A DNA stretch of 64,000 nt from Haliotis asinina (lineage: Eukaryota; Mollusca; Gastropoda; Lepetellida; Haliotidae): assembly GCF_037392515.1 (NCBI RefSeq), contig NC_090280.1:23007118-23071117 (forward strand), read 5' to 3'. How positions within the stretch are numbered: the stretch's first letter is position 1; every line of letters begins with the position of its first letter. A program made the position numbers and the translations under genes. The notes under the pieces were generated by a model. That model was not told the DNA's origin, searched no databases, and saw nothing but the letters and a program-made list of their open reading frames with translations. This document shows positions 1 through 12,800 of this stretch, in pieces.

Positions 1-610
1 CAGATTCCCTAACTCTCGTGTTTTAATATTAAGGATATTACACAGATTTATGCCAATTCTTCAAGATACTTGACCACTAAAATTATTCATATTCAATGCA
101 TGGGTCTGAGGTTTGCTGTGTTAGATAGCGTAACAAATATACAAACCATTCACATCTTTGTATGTATATGCTTTCTTGGAGACGTCGACACCAACCTGCA
201 TAGTATTGGGTAAATGTGGCAGAAATCCATTATATATTTTTACGTTTAAATGTGCCATGAAATATTGAATCAGATTATTATGTATGTCTAATGTAAGATA
301 ACCAAAGGAATGTTTTAGAATGCTTTTACAAGCAGGTAATAATGGCAAAAAAACTATTGGATGTAAAGGCCGAATTTGTTGTTTCGTCTTGGATTCGACT
401 ATTATGGGATTCACAAACCGTGAGTAAAGAATCCTTCATGGCGGGACACATGGCATGATTAAAATGTTCGGATGAACAGGACTGACACTTCTCTCTCTTC
501 AACAGTTCTAAAACTAGAAATTATGCCTCCTATAAGGTGCCTTTGGAATTATGCCTCAAACGATTAACAACTGCAAAAATCCGCGTGGCCATGGCATAGT
601 TTCGTTGCAG
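1..610. repeat. Direct-repeat copy of 44015..44530
   Basis: Roughly the first 530-600 bases align by eye, in the same orientation, with 44015..44530. Shared landmarks include the 'agcgtaacaaatatacaaac' stretch and 'gattaaaatgttcg'. An open frame of 97 codons on the minus strand (414..121) is not preserved in the other copy, so I treat the segment as non-coding. It lies just 5' of the first exon of locus A. Ends are approximate. Confidence 0.6.
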
Positions 611-774
611 TTCCAATGGTCTCAAAATAGCAACAGGAAGATACAAATAAGAGTAAATGCATTATTTCGGAAAACAAGGATATGACTCATTTGACTGGGA
701 ATATTGTCAACTGAAAGGATAGAGCGACGCAGGAATCGCAAAGCAGTCAGCATCAGTCCATCAAGCCTGTGACC

Positions 775-817
775 ATGTTTCTGTTATACGTTGTTACCGG
801 AGGGCTATATGTGGGTG
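775..817 (+). CDS. Locus A signal-peptide exon
   Basis: ATG at 775 opens 14 codons plus one base (MFLLYVVTGGLYVG) before a GTAAGT donor at 818. Gene B has a signal exon of exactly the same 43-nt length (56044..56002, MFLGVTASVALYGF), which decides this start. The exon ends in phase 1, matching the next exon. The hydrophobic stretch is short, so secretion signalling is probable, not certain. Confidence 0.65.
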
Positions 818-3800
818 GTAAGTATCTTGTAGTTGGCATTTTACGTTATGTCCTTTCAATTCGTAACATTCTATCAATTGTAAACCGCACATGACGTTTT
901 GATGATGAGCATATTGCTTTGCATACAGGTTTTGTCTACATGACAGCTGGATACGAACACACTGTTGCGCGCGTAGGCGACGATGTCGGCGTAACCATGA
1001 GCCCAACGAATGTCAGCTTCCCATGTTACGCATGGGTGAATGGTTCGGTTGCTGTGAGACTGTTACAGGTCGTGCCCAGAATGCATCGTTTATTAGTACT
1101 CATTAGTGTTCACTCCGGCTACAGGATCACGTACGGAGTGACGGACTCACTGTCACGGCTGAGGTTTACCATCAGCAATGTTACTGTGCAAGACGCTGGT
1201 ACCTACTACTGTCAAGGAACCGACGGACACAGTGCTGCAGGATGTACACAGCTCCTCGTCGTAGCGCGTATGTAGTAACGTGGAATTAACAGAATAATAT
1301 TTTAAGGGGTTCAACGCTTTAACCGTTTAACATTTGATGGATAATAGTGATAAATAGTATATACATTTACAAAAGTATAAAGGATTTATTAAAATCTTGA
1401 CACTCGTGTTAAGGTCTCGGTGAATTTCACATTTTACACAGAGAAGCCAACCACACCTACCACCACCGGACCTGCCTCGCCTGTATCAGATGAGAATGTC
1501 ACCCTCACATGCTCCTCCTCCTCTCGGAGTCTACCCCAGGACCATCACCCACTGACCATGACCTACATCTGGAGGAGGGACAGGACCATGCTAGAATCTG
1601 GTGATGAGTCTCCTACAGGTGGAGATGACCTGACAATAACCCACGTCAGCAGAGAGAACCAAGGAGACATCTACAGGTGCCAGGCTGTGGAGGAGGGGCT
1701 GGAGTCTGACTGGAGTCACGGACATGTACTGGATGTCCTCTGTGAGTAAGAACCTACCTTCTTTCGATATAGTTGAGTTGAGCTGCACTTTACGCTACAT
1801 CGGCGTTATTGCAGCCATATAGGAACCTCCTGGATGTAATATGTGCAACTGTGCGACAGTTTTGTAAGAACTGTTTCTGGTTTTGTTTGAAAAACAACAT
1901 TTCTCTCCTAAAAATCAAAGCCTTTTTGCTGGAATAAATCTATAATCTTAATAGTCTTGTCAAAGTTTCAACTACATAGAACTTTTAGTTTTAGAAGCCA
2001 AGTCTGAATGCATGCATGATCACTAGTCACTAAAAACAGTTCCATGTCGCTGTAGCTCACGTGGACATGTTTTACAAATTTTAAAGGGGGTGAGTGAGCG
2101 AGTTACGGGAGCTTTTAGCGGTGTTCCATATCAGTTGCCCATATAATATTTCTTAGCAATAAATACGAAGGATCATTCACTCACACTAATGATGACGGTA
2201 TATGACGTCATAATAACAAGTACTTCCCTAGATTTATATTCCTCGGGTGAAGGTGGTGTACCCTGTTGGATAAAGCGTTCGCTCTTGGCACCAAAGATCT
2301 GGGTTCCGTTTTCCACACGGCCTCATCGTGTGAAGGCCATTTCTGGTGCTCCCCGTCGTGATTCTGATGGAATATTGCTAAGTGTTGTAAGGTCTTCAGG
2401 CCCACATAACACAACGCAGATACGAGGGGCTGTCAATAAGTTTTGAGCCTTGAGCATTTTTCATACCTAGGTGTCACAACCTATGGTACGACATTGAACC
2501 TTGGGGTGTAGCTGATGTGATATATAAGTTTTGGTATCCTACTCTCAGAAGTTATTGAACAGCTCTCATTGACAGAAAGAGACCCCCCTCACGGCAGTGA
2601 AAATGATTAAAATTGAGTATAGAGCAGTAATTAAGATTTTAGTTCTTGAAGGAAACTCGGCGAAGAACAGTGAAAAAAGGCTTTCAGCAGTTTATGGGAA
2701 GTCTTCTCCTTCATCTGCTACCATCAAACGATGGGTCAATGAATTTAAGCATGGTATAGAGAGTCTTGAAGATGACTCCCGTCCAGATCGCCCAACAACA
2801 AGCAGTAGTCAGGAAAACTTTGTCAGAGTGCATAGACATGTGCTGGAAAATCGTCGAATCACACTCCACGAGTTAGAGGAGACCACAGGCATTTCACATG
2901 GATCCATCGAGACAATTCTTCATGAACATCTCGTCATGTCTAAGGTGTGCGCAAGATGGGTGCCAAGAATGCTTATAGATGAAATGAAGCAAACAAGGGT
3001 CACCATGAGCAACTCCATGCTAACCAGATACGACAAGAATCCAGAAGATTTTCACTTTAGGCTAGTAACCTGTGATGAAACCTGGATCCACCACTATGAT
3101 CCTGAGAGCAAACAAGAATCCATGGAATGGAAACATGTCACTTATCCCAGGAGCAAACAGTTCAAAGATCAGTGCAGAAGGTAATGGCGACAGTCTTCTG
3201 GGATAGCAAAGGCGTCACCCACATAGATTACTTACCAAAAGGAAGAACAATGAATGGGGAATATTACGCTAACTTGTTGAGGCAAGTGCAACAGTCAATC
3301 AAGGAGAAGCGCCGGGGCAAGATCAGACGTGGTATTCTTCTACATCAAGACAATGCGCCAGTACACACCTCTCGCGTTGCAACTGCTGCTGTCCAGGAAT
3401 GCGGGTACGAAATCTTGCTGCATCCCCGCTACTCTCCAGACCTGGCACCAAGTGATTACCATCTGTTCCCAGATCTCAAGAAACACTTGCGTGGTCGTAG
3501 ATTTCAGGATGATAATGAGCTTATTGCTGCTACTGAGGCTTGGTTTGAGGACCAAAATGGCGCCTTCTACAGAGATGGCATCAGCGCCTGGCAGAAAAGA
3601 TGGAACAAGTGTCTTGGCTCACAAGGGGACTATGCTGAAAAATAAATGTGGTTCATACCAATATTTTGTGTTTTTCTATGCAAGGCTGAAAACTTATTGA
3701 CACAAGACGTTTACTGGACGAAGACAAAGACAAGACTGACAACAATCGAAAAACGATCTCGCATCACAGTTTATGAGTCCACGTGCAGGTGCACGCTGCT

Positions 3801-6800
3801 GTTGATCAATGTTGCGTTTGGGCGATGCTGTCCAATTACCGGGAACAACCTCACATCCCTCCCCTCTCAAGAAAGGTCTGGCACAACCTGATCAACACTT
3901 ACGACGACTGTTTTTCTCGATGAACGATTAGATGACTTGACTTGGATATAACAAATCCTGACTTGTTTCTTGAACTAGTGTCCTCCTAAGATTTTGACTG
4001 CAACACGATCACCAACAACGAACTTCCTTGACACTGTTTTCGTTGTCTGCTCTCGACGATGTAATTTAGCTGACGTATGGGATTCGACACACATATTCCA
4101 CACATCTACACAGCTGTCCATCTCCTCCCCCACAGAGGAAACATCGTATGACTTCAACTGATGAATCAGACTATTACGACCAAACATAACAAAATAGAGA
4201 GCAAAACCCGTTGTGCGATTTAACACCGAATTATGTGCTAACACAATATCAGGTAAAACTCTGTCCCACGTTTTGTCACACTCTGATCTTTTTACTAAAG
4301 ACGTTTTTAATGTTCTGTGAGCTCTTTCTACTGGATTAGCTTGTGGTCTAGTAACTGGAGTGTAACTGCACCTGATTCGCCACCTATAAGTAAATACAGA
4401 AAACTCTTCTGATGTAAAAACAGAACCATTATCCATATGTAAAACACAGGGCGGACCAAATATGGAAAACAGACGTTCAAGCACTGTTGTTGCACTAGAT
4501 GTCGTCGCCATACGAACCGAAAAGGCGAAAAACATCCTACTCAAATCATCTAAATATGTAAACATACACAAATAACCACAAGACGAACGTGGAAGTGGAC
4601 CAACAAAATCACAATGAAGAACCTCCCAAGGACGCAAAGCAGTAACAGTAACACCTAACGGAGACCTTGGTATACCATGTGGACCCTCTATACACACAGT
4701 ACATTTCTCCACAATTTCAGCTACCTCAGGTTGAGTAATTGAAAAATGTTCTTTTTACACCAAAGTGACCCAGTTTATGAGCCTTCAAAATAATATCCCG
4801 TCGTCTTCCCTGACCTCTAGTCACAGCTAATACTGGCAATTGATTGATGTCTTCAACAGACATACGACTGAAAACATCACTTGGAATGTTTTCATTCCCT
4901 GGAATGTGATCAGTGTCAAATGAGTACTCAGAAAGTTCTAAATTCCATCTGACTAATTTCTCTGATTTTGATGCCAAAATGTATGTCAGAGGTTTGTGAT
5001 CTGTTCTCAAACGAAAAGTCTTCCCAAATACATAAGGTCGAAATTTTCTGTACAGGAATGAGTGAGTGAGTGAGTGAGTTTAGTTTTGCGCCGCTCTCAG
5101 CAATATTCCAGCTATATGGCGGTGGTCTGTAAATAATCGAGTCTGGACCAGACAATCCAGTGATCAACAAAATGAGCATCGGTCTGCGCAATTGGGAACC
5201 GATGACATGTGTCAACCAAGTCAGCGAGCCTGACCACCCGATCCCGTTAGTCGCCTCTTACGACAAGCTGGTTGCTGAGGGCCTATTCTACCCCGGGACC
5301 TTCACGGATTGTACAGGAATTAACTAACACATCATCCAAATGCACCAAAACGTGATCACGAGTTAAACCACCTAGTACTACATGCATCATACGTTGAAAA
5401 GGCTAATGGCGCAGCCTTTAACCCGAAACACATTCGTGTGAACTGGTAAACACCCGAGCCTGTCTGAAATGCAGTGAAAGGACGAGATTGCTCAGCAAGA
5501 TTTATCTGATTGTAAGCAGCATTCATGTCAAGTGAGCTAAAGTATTTGGAATTCTTAAGTCTCACAAGGGCTTCATTTGGAGACATTAATGGAAAATGTT
5601 CATCTTTTGTCTGCTTGTTTATAGCACGTAGATCAAGACAAAATCTCAGTGATGAATCAGATTTGCGTACCAGAACTATTGGTGATAACACAGTAGAGGT
5701 ACTTGGTTCAACGATGTCCTGTTCAATCATAGAGTGTGTCTGTTTGTCGACAATGTCATCGATATGAGGACTGAAATGACGTCGACCATGTGGCACTTGA
5801 CTGAGATCAGCATCATCCTTAAGATTCAGTTCATAGGTAAAGTCTTTCACAAAACCTAATCCACGAAAGATGCTTTTCTCATATTGCTTCAACAAACTGT
5901 ATAATTGTCACTTGTGTTCACTGTCAATGGGAGCTATATTCCAATATGTGGAACCAGATTCCAAAGACACACAGATTCATTCACAGATTGATTTCCGACA
6001 ATGTTAGACGCCTGTCCTACTGTCGGACACCTATAAACCCGTTTGCTGACAACGTCGGGATTCATGACAGTCACATAAGCACCATTAGTTCCCGAAACAG
6101 ATCTACCAACTATCAACCTAGTCCTAGATTCAAACTCAGAATGTTTTTCTAGCATCACATTTTCGGCCACACTATGAGACTGACCAATAGCTACTCTCAA
6201 GATTATTTGACTTCTTGTTGGAATAGTAGTACTTTCAGCAATATGAACTGTGTGTACACTGCCATCAGTAACTAAATTTCTAAATTCCGCCGACTTTTCC
6301 TTTGGCTTTATGACTACTTCCTCGAACCTACACATAAAGTCCCATCCTAGCAACAAATGGTCATCACGAACATCCAACACATGGAATCTACAATCACGGA
6401 CTTCACCACTGATGTTTGTAGTTGTATCGAACACACCGATAACACACAAAGAACCCGACAGATCAGTTAATTTAGATTTTGTCTCTTCAAGACAAACACC
6501 ATTTGGAAAAGCTCTCTTAAGCAAAGACACACTTATACACGAGACGCTAGCTCCACTATGACTGCAGTGAAAGACTCGCTACCAAGACGGATTTGTGTGG
6601 TTGGTGAGTTTTGAGAAATTGGAGGAAAGTTACTGTTGGTGTCTGACGAAACACAATGCACATGGGATTTATCTGGACATTTGGATGCAATATGCCGATA
6701 TTTCCGACAGTTATAACACCGAATGTTCCTGAACTTTGACATATCACTTGACTCTGCATCACGACCATCAGCAGCTGACTTTGAAGAACAAAACTTGCCA

Positions 6801-9800
6801 CGAATATTTGATGAACCTATATCTCGTTTCTTCTTGTAACACTGTCTCTTTATGACCTTGCAATAATTACACTTGATAAGAAACACAGACTTATCACTGT
6901 CCTCACACAGAACCAACAAAACGTCTTGCCATCTCTACAAGAGCATCACATTTTGGAGATTTAGATTGTTGACAAATGGCAATGTTCAGTTGTTCTCTTA
7001 ATTTCTTACTTGACAAACCATCAAAACATTTTTAGCACAAAGTTCATTTTTGTTAGCTTTTGCGAATGAGGGATATGTTTCATCAACCTTGACCTGAAGA
7101 CGGTGTGCGAAATTATCGATCGATTCATAGGGTTTTTGACACATGTCTCTGAAGTCCCTAGCAGCAATTTGAGTACGCTCTTGGGTTCTATCAAGTTCTT
7201 TAATCAAAGCGGCTTTCAGAGTTGCATAGTCAGTCATCAGAAATATCGTTGAATACTCGTGAGCAAAACCCTGCAGGAAGTACTAAAGCTAACCCTCGTA
7301 ACTTCTTATCAGAGTTCCAGTTTAGGCCCCACGCTTTCACTTCATACACATTTTCAATAAAGTTCGCAAAAGTTGACCGTTTGGGGGTCAAACATAGGTA
7401 TTTTGAAATGCTTGATATCGCCAGAATGTTCTTGACATGTACCACCTTCAGCCATGATGAAATGAAACATATTCTTGCTTAAATGTTCAATGTCAATCAC
7501 ACAGAAGAAACAGTTCAACCACAAGGTCAAAATGGCAAAATGGAACAAACTCACGTTACAGTTCGACGAAGAGCACATTCCTTGTAATTCTCCATAAAGT
7601 TGCAATTCGTAAGTTCTTCTCGGCCACCGTTGCCACCATTGTAAGGTCTTCAGGCCCACATAACACAACACAGATATAACATAAGATGTTTACTGGAAGA
7701 AGACAAAGACAAGACGGACAACAATCGAAAAACGATCTCGCATCACAGTTTATGAGTCCACGTGTAGGCGCCCGTTACTGTTGATCATTGTTGCGTTTGG
7801 GCGATGCTGTCCAGTTACCGGGAACAACCTCACATCGTGGCGTAAAACCCAGCTAACTCACTCATATTCCCCAGACTGGGTATTTTGGAGATTACCATTA
7901 AGCAGAATTACCATTTTGTACATCTGGGTATTCGCGCATGTACGTCACAGAAACAAACTGCACATATATATCTCGGTACTCATACATATACGTCACTGAT
8001 ATGATCTGTACATACACCTCGGTATTCACACATATACATCTCTAAACAATCTGTACATACACCTCGGTATTCACAGTCAGTATTCACGGGATCTTTATAT
8101 CAAACGTTAGACGCCACGACTTATCAAAAACAGCTACTTGCACAATTTCACGCCAAAATCATGGATCACCCGAGACAGCGAAACGTAAATTCGTTAATTA
8201 ATTTCAGTCAAGGCCATCTATGGCCGACAAGTCGGTACGATTTTGGAAATGATATATATGATGTTGCAAAAGGTTTTTAGACCCGTGGAATGCTGCTGGC
8301 GATCGATTCTAACCCTACACAGGTGCTGTCAACGTGGCTTGTATTAATAAACGACTTTGAAAGGTGAATTTTGGCTGTCTTGGGAGATCCAAGACCACTA
8401 TAGAATAATTGCTCATATTGTGACCAGTCATCTACCTCCAGTTGCTGGAGATCTATAGCATATCCCTATGTTCTAATGTCCTACTTGGTATACAATTTTC
8501 AGCTACATGATAGTTTTTAATGCCTTACCATGATATACTAGTTGTGTTCTTGCCGTTTGGTGACAGTTTTTAATGAAATAAATTTATATAGCATTAACTG
8601 TTTTAGTCACGAGATGGTTGAAATATTGCCAAAGTGGCTTTAAAACTTTAACTCACTCTATCACTATAATCACTCTATCACTTTCTTCTGACTTCCAGCA
8701 CATTCTGACTACAGGTACTTTTGACCTGAGATAACAGTCACTTCTGTCATCACAACGTTTACTTTTACCAACGCGTTTAGTAGACGGGTGCTTCGGACAT
8801 AACATAACTGATACACAAATGTATTGATCTTCACCTGTAGCATGATGTACATTTTAAAAACATGCCCAATGTGGACCATAAAGACGGCAGTGGGTTCAAC
8901 ATTTTGCAAACCGATTAATGAAGTCCACTCTCAGTTTTAGGTTCTTGTATCTCTACAGTCCATGTGTCTGTAATAGTGTCTCCCGTCCTTCTGTGCTGTG
9001 GCAACATTCATCCTAATCCTGGGCAGAATTATTCAGACCCTTTGAAATAATACATATTGGAAGACAAACTTTATTTCCCTGTCACAGAATTTTGACTTCT
9101 GACTTTAAATGTCTTACAGAAACAATGTTGCACGCAGACATCCGCAGTGTTGATGTAGCAATACCTGGACACCACCTGCCATTCGGGAAATATAAGCAAA
9201 CTCGCGGTGGTGATTTGGCGATCTAATAGTATGTCAGCAGGGTTTACTCCTTCTGTGACCACCTTTTTATATACGCTGTGACAGTGTTATAACAACATAT
9301 CAACCTATCTGGAAACACCAGTTCATGAGAGACGCAATCAAGGTATTGCGGAACAGAATTTCTTCCATGGTGGAGAAAATCCTTCAGAGTTAGGAAATTT
9401 ACTGTTTACGTCTCAATACCTCTTCTTTGATGGACACAGCTTGCCGTAGTTCTGCAGATGAAGGATGGTTCTTATTTAAGTCATTCATCCATAGTCGCTC
9501 GGCAGTCTTTGACACAGCATCTCCAGTAGTCTATTATTCTTTCTGTTCTTAATCCTAAACTTACAGCTGTCATATATCAGATTTTGTCCACCACGTGCGT
9601 AGCTACAATAATATAGAAGCTCACTGATATGCTGTATTTTTTTAAAATGTGCCAAAAGAGGTGAGACTCTAACAAATAATTGTCTGTCCAGAATAAAAAT
9701 CCCCGGGCTTACAATTGATTGTTACTAAAAAAGGCTGTACAAGCCTTCAATACTATCTAAAAATGAAGTTTTGTAACCTATCGGGCTAACACCAAAAAGA

Positions 9801-12800
9801 AATGGCTTACAACACGTCTGTCCACCTTGTGGATTTATGACGTACTGGACGCCTACTTGGGCATTAGCCATGATGGTGAATGATGAACTGGGGGATCGTT
9901 TTATCATTCATATTCATGGCTGTGACATTTGTTAGTGTTCACAGAGAGAAAAGAGAGAAAATTTGTATTTATGTGTCACGTGTTATGAATACATAAAATA
10001 TACATACATAATTTAAAACACTGACAAAATATAACATCCGGCCATATGGCCTACGAGACACAAGACACTACAGAACGTATAGTGCTTGAAGTGAATAATC
10101 TATCACAGTATATAAGCACCATTAATAAAAGAAAACGTTATAGTGAATAATGTATCGCCAGTCCCATGTTCACCAGTAAAGGGTTGTATGTGTAGTCACA
10201 GGATTACAATATGCGTTTACGTCTATTAAACATTTCAGTAACCATTGCAGCTAGAGGTTTAATTATCTTAGCATTAGAAAGTATGAATGCGGCGTGGTCG
10301 GTAGGTGACAGGAGAGGGGAAAAAGATTAGTGTTTAGTACATATTCCTATAAGTCATATCGTAAGTCCGAATATAACGGACATTTGTTCTGAAATGTGCT
10401 TACCAATTTAGTAGGACTTGTGGTCACGGTGTCACCAGACATACCTTGAAACAGACTATGTAACTAATCCCCCTGTTGTTCTATGGGTGACTGCATTTTG
10501 CTGTTTTAAGAAATTTGGGCATAGTGGGGATACACCGTCAAAAGTATCGGTGTCAGGCATATGCCAGATCATACCTACCTGATGCAATACAACTGTGGAA
10601 TTCCCTAAGTTCTGAAATTCAATTACTAGTATTTATACTTTATCCCGATTAAAAAACTCGATATTAAAACCAAATAACTCCCCATGTTTGACCTAAACTG
10701 GGGAGTAAGAAGCTTCCATTGTAGTGATTTGAATGCTGATAGGTTTGATAGACACATCGTCGACAGTCCCTCGTGCTCATGTTGTCATCCAGTCAAAATG
10801 TTGTGCATTATTTCTTCACATGCAATAAATACACGGAGATAAGACGAAAATCGTATTATTAATTAAAGACGTTTAATATCAACTTGGCACTATGGAGATG
10901 TGCATCCCTCACAAGCACCAATGTACATGTGTATGCCATGTGTATGAACCAAGAGAATCAAAATACTTGCCAACTCATTAAGATATTACATTGTTGTATG
11001 GTTTCTTCATGTACTGTATCGTTATAACCATGCGTTGTAAACTCAACCATCTGTATACAATGCTTTGTATACATGTGTAAATGTACGTACATTTTGTATA
11101 TGTATGTGATAAGGGCTTGTGGCCTATAGACGATAACAAACTTGACTTGAAACTAAAATATTTCATCTTTAATTACCTTAATTGTTTGATCTTTGTTAGA
11201 TATATCAAAGAGCCCGACCTATTCAGTTACTGTATTCATAAGAAACAACTCCTATTCACTTAGGCCTAAACTCAGCCTACTGTTTATGTCATCACGACGC
11301 TAACGCTACACTAGACGCTGTCTTTAACGTCAGTACCGGTTGCGACCTTCGCTCGCTTGGAGCACTGTTTGGCATCTCCTGGACATAGAATAACTGTTAA
11401 GATCCCAGCCCTGGGTATTCTAGGTCATTCATTATGCAATGCTTGTCGTAGTTGTTGAAGCGTCTGGACTCGTGGAAGACGTTGTCGGAGCCGTCGATCG
11501 AGATAATCCCAAAGGTGATTGATTGGGTTTTAATGTGTGGCTTTAAAAGGCCATGGAAGCACTGGTTTCTGGTTGGCGAAGAAGTTCATTGTTTTCTGAA
11601 CTGATTTAGTCGACAGTAATAAATGAATTTCTCTTGATATAGCAAGGCGTAGTCGGTTAGAACATACATGATGGCGATTCAACATTGGTGCTAACTTTAA
11701 CCACACCAATTATTTGACCGGCATTCGAAACGCTGAGGAATCAATAACGAACAAAGTTAGATTGTACCCTTGGTTTGAACGAAGCCTATGCAGGTGGTCC
11801 CAGAGTTCCTTTGTCAGAAGTCGACCCAGACATCACCTAGGTGAGTGGTACAATGGGCCCGGGTCTATCAACCGGCTGGTCATACAAGGTTCTGTGCTAT
11901 TACGATATGTTACACAAAAGTGATAACGAATGACAACAGGAATTTTTCAGCATTGACCAAATGATTTGTATCTAGGAATGTCAAAAGCATACTGTCAGTT
12001 TTAATATTTGCCAAGACGGTGTGGCTCAAGGGCAATCATGATAAAAAAATAATCTTTCAGTTTTTCTGCTGGAGTATATAATCTGAGTACCTTTCCAATT
12101 GGTACCTTTCAGTTTCTAGCATCTTCTTTGTGATACTCTGTGGTGGGCGGGCAGCTCGGATGATGAAACGTAAACACTGAAACTGGCTTGAAAAACTAAA
12201 ACCTAAAGAAGACACACCATTCACATGACAATGATCCTGATGATAATAAACATGGTTGCCTGGATGTTCAACGTCACACTCAGCAATAGTGCAGCTATAT
12301 GGCGGTGGTGTATAAATAATCGAGTCTGGACCAGATAAACCTGTGAGCAACAGCATGACCACCGATCTACACAATTAGGATTCGATGACGTGTCAGCCAA
12401 ATCAGCGAGCCTGCCCACCCGATCCCATTAGTCGCCTTGATTGCCAGTATATCCAAGGACACACAAGGGCGTGCAACAACGAGAACGTATGAGTAATGCA
12501 ACAGGTCCTCCTGTGTTTCTCACTGGTTACAACACGGTGTCTATATGCAGTTTTCGCTCCCCATTTCCTCCACATATTAAAACGTTTTAATAGCGCCACG
12601 ATGACCCTTAATAACACGGAAATACTTCATCACAGTCCTGGCTAACAAATAGTTATATGAATCATCTGAAGTGCTTTGTGGTAGTCAACGCACTGGAAGA
12701 AAACACACCTATTATGATTTTTCATTTTTTTTGTCTGAAAACTGTGATCTTCTTTGGATGCACACTGGAATTTGCTGGTAAGCGTTTATCTTTACTTTTT

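Larger units (their letters stand above)
2386..3855 (-). repeat. 3' LTR of the Ty3 fossil, carrying a mariner
   Basis: Plus-strand ends are TGTAAGG and CCTCACA. Without the mariner at 2423-3702 the LTR would be about 190 bases, matching 7640-7834 along its length. Confidence 0.75.
2386..7834 (-). mobile_element. Ty3/Gypsy LTR retrotransposon fossil
   Basis: A virus-like fossil on the minus strand with recognisable LTRs at both ends (2386-3855, enlarged by a mariner insertion, and 7640-7834). A purine-rich tract of the minus strand abuts the 3' LTR near 3856-3870. Parts in order on the minus strand: gag-like region (about 7445-7000) with a CCHC knuckle near 6720, protease region (about 6530-5930), reverse transcriptase (about 5895-5350), RNase H (about 5010-4730) and integrase with a D,D,E core (about 4710-3975). 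It is broken, with several breaks. The two LTRs differ at roughly 6-8% of positions by eye, so it is moderately old. A SINE (5053-5313) lies inside the pol region. Confidence 0.85.
2252..7872 (+). mobile_element. tRNA-type SINE split by a Ty3 element
   Basis: The left half (about 2252-2385) carries the tRNA-like head ('gataaagcgttcgctc' and a degenerate B box) and 'gaatattgcta'. The right part (about 7837-7872) carries the expected tail 'gtggcgtaaaacc' and a short CACTC run. The Ty3 element at 2386-7834 sits between the two. The target-site duplication is not clean. Confidence 0.65.

Noticed and set aside
121-414. 97-codon minus-strand frame at the window start
   Set aside because: The homologous segment at 44.1 kb does not keep the frame, and no domain is visible.
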